A DNA stretch of 12,951 nt from Irpex lacteus (taxonomy: Eukaryota > Basidiomycota > Agaricomycetes > Polyporales > Irpicaceae). The stretch spans positions 1 to 12,951 of the forward strand of contig MQVO02000251.1 in assembly GCA_001986395.2 (NCBI GenBank), in the 5' to 3' direction. The translations under genes were made by a program, and so were the position numbers. Below are positions 7,054 through 12,951 of the stretch, in pieces. Under the pieces are notes generated by a model. The model searched no databases. It was not told where the DNA came from and saw only the letters and a list, made by a program, of their open reading frames with translations. How positions within the stretch are numbered: position 1 is the first letter of the stretch; each line of letters begins with the position of its first letter.

Positions 7054-7173
7054 AATATATTACATAATTTTTTTATTGTAATATATTTATACTCTTTTAT
7101 GCCCTTTAATACTTTATTATAGCTTAAAATAAAAAGAAAAGGTGAGATTAAAAATTATTGTAATAATTTTTAA
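7054..7173. repeat. Two perfect AT palindromes in a gene-free stretch
   Basis: 7054-7063 pairs perfectly with 7078-7087 (10 bp, AATATATTAC). 7148-7159 pairs perfectly with 7162-7173 (12 bp, TTAAAAATTATT, two-base loop GT). Apart from these, 7002-7314 holds no tRNA, conserved motif or convincing reading frame. Confidence 0.55.
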
Positions 7174-7314
7174 TAAAAGAACATCATATATATTTAAAAT
7201 CATTAATTTTATGTTTCCCCTTAAAATTTATACCTATTTGACTATCTATTGTATAAATATATAATTATCCTAAAACCTAATTTAATTAAAATAGAGTAGT
7301 ACTTTGTGTTTTAA

Positions 7315-7557
7315 AAATTGCCTGACAGTCAAAAAGAGTTTAATGCTGAAGCAAATCAACTTAAAAAAATTATCCTTCATTTTTCGATAAAGAAAGTGAA
7401 AACACTACAAAGGAAGGTTTAGAGCAACTTAAGGAATATCTTGAACAGAAGCTAAACAAGCTAAAAAAAATATGATGAGGTTAATACTTATCATGAAAAT
7501 AAAAAAATTAAACAAGATTTTAGCCAAGTTGTGAATGATTTAAAAAATTTACAGTAA
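7315..7557 (+). pseudogene. Frameshifted remnant of a charged, helical protein
   Basis: Three successive plus-strand frames each read as charged, helix-like protein: KLPDSQKEFNAEANQLKK, then DKESENTTKEGLEQLKEYLE followed by QKLNKLKK, then DEVNTYHENKKIKQDFSQVV followed by NDLKNLQ and a TAA at 7555-7557. The switches fall at an A7 run (about 7362-7368) and an A8 run (about 7463-7470), so one-base changes in two homopolymers broke a single ORF, or assembly errors did. The codon pattern is plainly coding: Glu and Lys dense, no random stops within segments. A short coiled coil is likely. No start codon is present; the upstream frame is stopped at 7312-7314. I do not recognise the family. It could be the tail of a plasmid ORF. 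Confidence 0.55.
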
Positions 7558-7591
7558 GGATAATAATGAAGTTATTAAAATTTAAATTTAA

Positions 7592-7645
7592 GCTACTATA
7601 GCTCAACGGTTAAAACAGAGCACTGTTAATTGTCTCAATAGGGCA
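7592..7645 (+). pseudogene. Partial tRNA, possibly Thr-like 5' half
   Basis: GCTACTATAGCTCAACGGTT is a typical tRNA 5' end: seven acceptor bases, TA, D-stem GCTC and loop with GG. The D-stem closes with GAGC only after an extra A-rich insertion of about six bases. An anticodon arm can be drawn with TGT (Thr), but with one mismatch. No T-arm or matching 3' acceptor follows in the expected place. It is probably a broken or truncated copy; the amino acid is uncertain. Confidence 0.4.
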
Positions 7646-7699
7646 TGATAATATTAAAATGATACAGTAAATTATTAATAATTATTATATAGCTACTTT

Positions 7700-7876
7700 C
7701 CTTATTCCCGGGAGAGCTAGCTCTCACTGTATTACCCTGGCACAATATTTAGACAGGACTATAAATTTATATCAATCATTCTTTAATATAAACCCTTAAA
7801 TTTAATTAATTACAAATAACAATTACATACAATTAAGTACCTTCACTATAATCCCTAACTGCTGGACACTATTCTC
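7700..7876 (-). pseudogene. Possible degenerate small-subunit rRNA fragment
   Basis: On the minus strand three conserved-looking blocks occur in the order of the 16S-like 5' domain. CAGCAGTTAGGGATTATAG (about 7845-7863) resembles GGCAGCAGTGGGGAATATTG. GTGCCAGGGTAATAC (about 7727-7741) resembles the 530-loop sequence with an internal deletion. GAGCTAGC...CCCGGGAATAAGG follows and resembles the adjacent GCAAGC...CGGAATTACTGG. The spacing (about 120 bases) is plausible for a shortened mitochondrial molecule. The deletion in the 530 loop rules out function. The match is from memory of conserved sequence and is weak. Confidence 0.3.
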
Positions 7877-7899
7877 CTTTTTTTTTTTATTAAGGCAAC

Positions 7900-7972
7900 T
7901 AAAAAATATTAAACTCGAACCAATACTAATTTTGTGTGTAAACAAATGCTATACCAATTAAGCAAATCCCTT
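7900..7972 (-). pseudogene. Degenerate tRNA-Val-like gene (TAC)
   Basis: A 73-nt minus-strand cloverleaf can be drawn. The acceptor AAGGGAT faces ATTTTTT, with all seven positions paired but three as G-U. The D-arm GCTTAATTGGTATAGC is good. The anticodon arm has TTTG/CAAA with an eight-base loop TTTACACA (anticodon probably TAC, valine). The T-arm ATTGG-TTCGAGT-TTAAT has two G-U pairs. Discriminator A. The many G-U pairs look like C-to-T decay of a former Watson-Crick stem. It may be a pseudogene or a heavily edited tRNA. Confidence 0.5.
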
Positions 7973-8002
7973 TTGTGTATATTTTATTAATAAAATAATT
8001 AT

Positions 8003-8312
8003 ACTCCTATACTACTAAACCTGTGTCGGTTTAGGGTACGATAATATCATGGTATTAGGCCATAACAATTACATTGTTTTCTTGACCCCATACATCTTCC
8101 GATGCACAAGATTTGCTGTAACTCGCTCATCGGCTAATAACCTTAGAGATCGTCCTAACTCAAGACTGTACAACATTGTCTTGAAACCCTTTTACTTACG
8201 GTGTGTATGATTATACATACATTATACTACTCATGTTGACATTATCACTTCCACGTCGTCCAAATAATAAATCACTATTCTTCAATCGAGTGGAATGCTC
8301 CACTACTCCTTA
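8003..8312 (-). rRNA. rnl: Large-subunit rRNA fragment (central domains)
   Basis: The minus strand carries several blocks of conserved 23S-like sequence in order: GGAGCATTCC, then AATGTCAACATGAGTAG (compare AATGCTGACATGAGTAACG), CCGTAAGTAAAAGGGTTTC, CTCTAAGGTTATTAGCCGATG, and finally TATCGTACCCTAAACCGACA-CAGG, which matches the universal TCGTACCCCAAACCGACACAGG. This corresponds to roughly E. coli positions 1195-1690, shortened as in mitochondria. The 5' and 3' parts of rRNA are absent: tRNA-Tyr lies on the other strand about 140 bases beyond one end, and a perfect palindrome (7981-7996) and the tRNA-Val-like sequence lie at the other. It could be an exon, but its surroundings argue for a displaced partial copy. 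The 5' boundary is uncertain; bases up to about 8440 might belong to it. Confidence 0.8.
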
Positions 8313-8386
8313 ATTTATATATTTTTATGTTATACAGATTAACTAAAGGCATAGTTAAAGATTCTACTTCTAATTAAGACCAACGG

Positions 8387-8431
8387 TTTCATTTTATTGC
8401 TTCAGGGCACCCTATAAGAAATAAAATGAAA
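8387..8431. repeat. 12-bp perfect hairpin between rnl fragment and tRNA-Tyr
   Basis: TTTCATTTTATT (8387-8398) pairs perfectly with AATAAAATGAAA (8420-8431). The loop contains GGGCACCC. It may be part of a diverged rRNA helix or a free-standing hairpin. Confidence 0.5.
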
Positions 8432-8450
8432 AGGGACCTCTTTTCTCAAA

Positions 8451-8534
8451 AGGAAACTCCCTTTACGGTAAGAAGGGGTGAGCTGTAAACTCAGTAGCTA
8501 GATGCTTTTAAGAGTTCGAATCTCTTGTTTCCTA
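8451..8534 (+). tRNA. trnY: tRNA-Tyr (GTA)
   Basis: Class II cloverleaf of 84 nt with a long variable arm, as usual for mitochondrial tRNA-Tyr in fungi. The acceptor AGGAAAC pairs perfectly with GTTTCCT and the discriminator is A. The anticodon arm TGAG-CTGTAAA-CTCA gives GTA for tyrosine. The T-arm AAGAG-TTCGAAT-CTCTT is perfect. It is the only complete tRNA on the plus strand in this window and appears functional. Confidence 0.93.
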
Positions 8535-8554
8535 AACTATTTTTAGTTATATAG

Positions 8555-8863
8555 CCACGTTTCTCAGATATCGCTTTTGCAATTATTACAGGATTAGTTA
8601 CAGTATCAACTGGATTAATCTTAGAACATTTAATATTAAGAGATATATGGATAGTATATAAAGAAGTGCAAACTGAAGAGAAAACTTTAGATTCAATTGT
8701 AGATTCAACTCTAGATCAAATAGTAGATTCAACAACAGAAATTGGAATACAAGTAGAGCCTCTAGAAACTTACACTCAACCTATTGATTCTATTGCTAAT
8801 ATTCCTAATTTAGATTATCCTGTAATGGAACCCACTTTAATTAGTAGTATACCTGAAACTTAA
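8555..8863 (+). CDS. Unrecognised one-TM protein, about 100 aa, 5' end uncertain
   Basis: The frame is open from just after a TAG (8552-8554) to a TAA at 8861-8863. It lacks ATG; the GTG at 8666 would leave out the hydrophobic part, so an upstream non-ATG start or a 5' truncation is more likely. The first 40 residues contain one membrane helix (IAFAIITGLVTVSTGLIL). The rest is acidic and polar, with a near repeat (SIVDSTLDQIVDSTTE) and a Pro/Ile-rich tail. Topology looks like a short N-terminal anchor with a soluble acidic tail. It points toward dpo copy 2 from the opposite strand. No family recognised; remnant plasmid cargo is possible. Confidence 0.5.
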   Translation, partial: PRFSDIAFAIITGLVTVSTGLILEHLILRDIWIVYKEVQTEEKTLDSIVDSTLDQIVDSTTEIGIQVEPLETYTQPIDSIANIPNLDYPVMEPTLISSIPET

Positions 8864-8935
8864 TTTTTTTTAAATCCGAACGAATAACTTTTTATTTTAA
8901 TTAATTTTTTAGTTTAGTTATATAATATTTCAGGC

Positions 8936-8985
8936 TTATATTACAAAGGGTTATATTACAAGGGGTTATATTACAAGGGGTTATA
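8936..8985. repeat. 15-bp tandem repeat, three copies plus part
   Basis: TTATATTACAAGGGG occurs at 8936-8950 (with one A for G), 8951-8965 and 8966-8980, and starts again at 8981. It lies just beyond the 3' end of dpo copy 2, as the G-run repeats at 647-755 do for copy 1. Confidence 0.9.
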
Positions 8986-9018
8986 AAATAAGATTATATT
9001 ATATTATATTACACTATA

Positions 9019-11920
9019 CTATTTAACTTCAATTTCATTATAAATATAAGGTTTAGTTTTAGTAAGAATATCAAGCCACTGACTTAAGTCTTGTGGATTT
9101 TGATTTGGTACATATACAGGCATTCTTTTGTTTGAAGAAGCTCTAAGTTTATAACTTGTTTTCAGTATTTCTATTTTTCCCTCAAACATAGTTTTATTCC
9201 ATTTAACTTGCTCAATTTTTTTATCTGCATCTTTAATCAATAACAATCTCAAATCAGAAACATGAATATCTTTTACAGCATTTTTAGTTAGACCTTTAAC
9301 TTTAATGATTTCATCACCATCAGTAGTAATAATTCCATAAACTTTAGGAGCTAAAAATACTGCTCTAGTGATTTCACATTCAAGCTTAAATTGACCTAAC
9401 TTATCACCAACTAATGAAGGTGGTAATGGTGAATCAGTAATAATACTATCCGTATCTGTATAATATACATTCATATCATCAGTATTTTTAACTTGAGACA
9501 TTAAGCACCTCGCACCAGCGGTTACCGTAGATGCAATTGCAACATTTACGTCTAACCCATGGTACATATCCTCTTTATCATCAAATCTATAGTGAATCTG
9601 ACTAGTTTGTAAAATATAGTAGTCACCTACTCTCAATATATCTGATATAGATTCACCAGATTTATCCAAATGCTCTTGCAATAATTTAATTGTGAATTCA
9701 TCCCTTACATCATATACTTCAACTCCAGAAGATTCAGATTTCATACCAAATTTTCCATAAAGTGAATTCATTAATAATTTAGCAACTAAATTTAAAGGGT
9801 CTGATTTAGAGTAAGTCAATCTAATTTCATATAATTTTTTAACATACTCACTGAAAATATTAGCTTTTTTAAATTTATAACCATTTAGAATCTCGAATTT
9901 TATCCTAATGGTTCACACACCTGATATTCATAAGATGAGATCCATCCAGTCCAAGTACCTAATCCAGCAATAGTTCTTACACCATCAGCAGTTTTGATTC
10001 TACGTTGAAGGATTGGATGCATCATGAATTTAGGTGATGTAATTTTACAATAAAAAAAGTATATATTTTCATCATCAAAGAACCCTTTATTTTCTGCTAA
10101 CCAATATTTAGTAATATCACCTTCAAATGCAATAGGTTTACCTACAGGCATTTGTAAAGAAGCCATAACATTAGGGTAAAGAGAATTTACATCATAATAA
10201 TATAATTTATTTTTTATACCACTTAGAAGATTCTGATTATTACCATTATGGTTGATATAAACATCTACAGCACCACCAGTATAAGATTCACGGATATCCC
10301 ATTCAACTCTACCCAGTATCTGATAAATAGTATTTTTAGTCATAAATGAAGATTTATAAATCTTCATAGCTAAAGAGGGTAGAGTTAAGGATCCGTGAAC
10401 ATTTAGACTAAATTGGTTAAAGATTAATTCATTAAATTTAAATATAATATCAAATAAAGCTACACAATCAATACTACAATATTTAATAGCTTCCTCTCTA
10501 AAACTCCATACTCTATTTCCATGCTCTTTTTAATTAAATCATATTCCTCTCTAGAAATATCTGTAAATAATTCATAAGCAGGGAAAGGACCATTATAATT
10601 AATATCAGTTAATTTGAATGGAAAATGAGTTTTAGGAGTAGGAACATTAAAAGATTTACATAATTTTCTAAGAGACATTGGAAGTAATAATAATGAGTCT
10701 TTAAATTTAATTGTAATAAATTTATCCTCCTTATCACCATCTTGTATTTTTAGTACAATACCTATTAATTTTCCATTAAAAATTATAGGTTTTACTAAAT
10801 AAGCACCAAAAGCTAATAAATGTTTAAGTATGAAAACTCCATCAAATCCCGATAGATTATGAGCGTATACATATTTTATATTCTTATGCTCAATTAATTG
10901 ACTAAAAAATGATTTAAACATTTCTACCTGTGATTTCTCACTTAAATCATTGGCATAAGAATAAAAATGTTTACCATAAACATAACCACAAATTAAATAC
11001 GGGATTTGATTTCCTTCAATATTAACTGTCTCAATATCAATAGTGCAATATACACTAGCATCTGATATTTTTTTATCTAAATTAATTTTATTGAATGGTT
11101 TAGCAGGAATCTCTTTTTCTTTATATACTACTACACCAGTATGATCAATAAATTGTGTATCTTTACCAATTTGTCTTGTAAATCCGTTTCCAATAAGTGC
11201 AAGAGTATCAACATATTTAAGATCAAATGGTGCTAAATAATATACTTCATTATATCTTGATGAAGTATTATCATTAGTACCATATACATCGATCTGAATT
11301 ACTCTATTTTGACTATCTTGAATCATATATCTTATTTTATCACCCATATCTTGACTCATTAAAATAGTACCATAATCTGCAGGATTCATACTAAGAGGAA
11401 GTTGCATATTATTATAATTATATTTAACAACTGTATATTCTTCTGATTTAGATAGAAGTCTATCACCAGCTGCTAAACCATCGCATATATTATAATCAAG
11501 AGTTATTGAAATAATTGGTGTATCTTTATAGGTATCATTTAATCCTCCTAATCTTGAAACCAGATAATTAGTAAATAAATCTTTATCAGTGAAGTTACAT
11601 CTTCTCATATGTGCCAAAGTTCTGGTTTCACCATTATGGAATTGAACTTTACATAGAATTAATAAATGGATATTATCTCTATTAGATAAATGTGCAAATA
11701 TATCAGTCCAGAATAGAGTGATATATTGAGTTAAAATAGTAGTACTTAATGTAGTACCTTGTGTTAATTTATACATTTGTTGTTGTATCATTTTTATTTT
11801 TACTTTATAAACCCGGTAGGTACTTAAACTTCAGGGTCCACTGCCCCCACTAATATATTTTTTCATTTAAGAATAAACATTACCATACACACTACAACTG
11901 TAGATAACTGACTTCATGTT
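9019..11920 (-). pseudogene. dpo: Protein-primed family B DNA polymerase, copy 2 (frameshifted)
   Basis: Homologous to copy 1 throughout and in the same orientation, but diverged. ORF 10460-11791 carries Exo I (TIDIET, residues 251-256) and Exo II (AHNLSGFDG). Exo III (YCSID) follows near 10476. ORF 9900-10367 carries YTGG and motif A (YYYDVNSLYP). ORF 9019-9819 carries motif B (KLLMNSLYGKFG), motif C (YYTDTDS), KVY and the C-terminus, which ends naturally. The two main breaks are one missing base at a T-run (10527-10531) and one near 9898-9903; with them the frames run continuously without ATG. Homology to the copy 1 N-terminus (LKFKYLP) continues upstream of the ATG at 11791 to about 11920, with at least one more frameshift near 11800 and an in-frame stop. 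Catalytic residues are intact. The breaks lie at different points from those of copy 1, so decay was independent. Confidence 0.9.
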
Positions 11921-12019
11921 AATATATTTCATGTATGTGATTGCCGGTTATAATTACAAGTTCACCTCTTTTATATTTTAATTTAATTTATTACATTTTT
12001 AAAAATTTATATTTTTTTA

Positions 12020-12091
12020 TTTAGGATTTCAGACTCGAACTGAATTAAAAGGTTAGGAATCCTTGTGTTTTACCATTAAACTAAATCCTAA
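12020..12091 (-). tRNA. tRNA-Arg-like (CCT), slightly degenerate
   Basis: A 72-nt minus-strand cloverleaf. The acceptor TTAGGAT pairs perfectly with ATCCTAA, discriminator A. The T-arm TTCAG-TTCGAGT-CTGAA is perfect. The D-arm is short but has the GG. The anticodon stem AAGGA/CCTTT has an A-C mismatch next to the loop TTCCTAA. Conserved T33 and A37 place the anticodon at CCT (Arg, AGG codons). An eight-base loop with anticodon TCC (Gly) is an alternative, but a good tRNA-Gly(TCC) already exists at 6931. CCT is uncommon among fungal mitochondrial tRNAs. Confidence 0.65.
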
Positions 12092-12128
12092 TTATCCAGA
12101 TCCAGATACAGATTAATTTTAAAAATAT

Positions 12129-12260
12129 TATTATACCCCATTAAATTTAAATAAATTAGTATACCCCATATATAGTACAGGATCAAATAAACAATTAACT
12201 TATCACTCGCTAAACAAAATTAAACAAAATAAATTAAAATAAAACAAAATAAATTGAATA
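12129..12260. repeat. C-run pair and AT-rich decamer repeats
   Basis: TTATACCCCATTAA and TAGTATACCCCATA lie 28 bp apart (C-runs at 12136 and 12164). On the opposite strand they read GGGGTATA, an inverted counterpart of the G-run repeats at the other end of dpo copy 2. At 12211-12260 five ten-base units related to TAAACAAAAT follow each other. No gene is visible in 12092-12322. Confidence 0.55.
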
Positions 12261-12322
12261 TATAATCAAATATCTTTTATAATTTTATTTGCTCGCTCCG
12301 AATAAATAAAAATAATTTTACT

Positions 12323-12951
12323 CTATACTACTAAATTAATTAATTCCATCGTAATATCTTCTTCTTCTTCAGATGAAGATGATGATGATGATTGAACAAT
12401 TGTGTCACTTCCTGAATCGCTACCAGAATCATTTCCTGATGCTTCAACGAATTCAGAATTACCCCAATTTGCCCATTCATTTCCACCAGTCATTAATTGA
12501 GATGGTAAATCAATAGCTAATCTTCTACTTCCTATTTCTGGTGTTTGTGGAACTGAGTTTATTATATGATTTACATAAGATAATCCACCATCTACATGAG
12601 AAGGTGCAATTTCACTTGTTCTTAATCCTACAGTTCCTATTGCTTGTGCAATTGATTCTGTAGCTGTTGTTGTAGCAGTAATTGGTATTTGATTATAAGG
12701 TGAAAAAGCATTAAAAGCATTTTCTCTTAATCTCATTCTTCTAAATAGATCTGTTGGTGATTCTCCAAACAATTGTGTAGATAATCTTCTATACCATCTA
12801 TCATAAGGATTTATTTCTGTGAATGGATAATATCTTCTATCTGCATGAATAGCATCATTTTGATTATGCATGAAGTTCAAGAAGTCAGTGTGATTTTGTG
12901 CATCTGACACATAGTAGCTAAATGGATTAAAAATATTTAATACAGATCTTG
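12323..12951 (-). CDS. Unrecognised protein with Ser/Glu-rich acidic tail, 5' end outside window
   Basis: The reading frame is open from the window edge to the stop at 12323. The GTG at 12910 is not a convincing start because the frame continues upstream with protein-like sequence (NIFNPFSYYVSDAQ), so the gene begins beyond the window. The visible 209 or so residues show an aromatic and Arg-rich first part (RRYYPF, DRWYRRLSTQLF, LFRRMRLRENAF), a Thr/Ala/Ile-rich middle, and an acidic tail with Ser-Asp-Gly repeats, a run of seven Ser and four Glu, ending ITMELINLVV. There are no membrane helices. I do not recognise a domain. It lies upstream of dpo copy 2 on the same strand, so a plasmid function (for example DNA or terminal-protein related) is conceivable but unproven. 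Confidence 0.65.
   Translation of the reverse strand, partial: RSVLNIFNPFSYYVSDAQNHTDFLNFMHNQNDAIHADRRYYPFTEINPYDRWYRRLSTQLFGESPTDLFRRMRLRENAFNAFSPYNQIPITATTTATESIAQAIGTVGLRTSEIAPSHVDGGLSYVNHIINSVPQTPEIGSRRLAIDLPSQLMTGGNEWANWGNSEFVEASGNDSGSDSGSDTIVQSSSSSSSEEEEDITMELINLVV

Overview
The window looks like accessory DNA of a fungal mitochondrial genome, probably a filamentous basidiomycete or relative. It is very AT-rich. It carries tRNA genes of mitochondrial type without an encoded CCA, two diverged copies of a protein-primed family B DNA polymerase (dpo) of the kind found on fungal linear mitochondrial plasmids, a LAGLIDADG homing-endonuclease remnant, and short broken pieces of core mitochondrial genes (nad4, large-subunit rRNA and possibly small-subunit rRNA). 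No intact standard respiratory gene is present. The choice between ascomycete and basidiomycete is inference.

Layout. 1-165 is a truncated dpo piece (+) that folds back on itself at polymerase motif B. 82-257 is a run of GC-rich hairpins with no recognised family, followed by tRNA-Asp (-). 396-440 is a palindromic hairpin that recurs near 6524. G-run repeats (647-755) precede dpo copy 1 (761-3685, -), broken by four single-base frameshifts. 3686-4330 holds a tRNA-like T-arm, a LAGLIDADG C-terminal remnant (-) and AT-rich hairpins. 4330-6115 (-) is a compact cluster of four unrecognised ORFs; three encode membrane proteins and one an acidic soluble protein. The two upstream ORFs are probably one gene split at T-runs. 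6186-8534 is a mosaic: hairpins, an nad4 fragment (+), the second palindrome copy, tRNA-Lys and tRNA-Gly (-), a frameshifted charged ORF remnant (+), a partial tRNA-Thr-like piece (+), a weak rns-like piece (-), a degenerate tRNA-Val (-), an rnl fragment (-) and an intact tRNA-Tyr (+). 8555-8863 (+) is a small one-TM ORF. 8936-8985 is a 15-bp tandem repeat. dpo copy 2 (9019 to about 11920, -) follows, then a tRNA-Arg-like gene (-), C-run and AT repeats, and an unrecognised ORF with a Ser/Glu tail (12323 to the window end, -).

How it fits together. The best reading is a region where linear-plasmid DNA has integrated more than once and decayed, and where mitochondrial gene pieces have been copied and shuffled. 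The dpo copies share exonuclease and polymerase motifs but carry different breaks, so they decayed independently, unless the many homopolymer-associated breaks are assembly errors. The least explained coding content is the 4330-6115 membrane-protein cluster and the 12323 ORF; both may be plasmid cargo, but nothing in the sequence proves a function. No CRISPR array or recognisable promoter was found.
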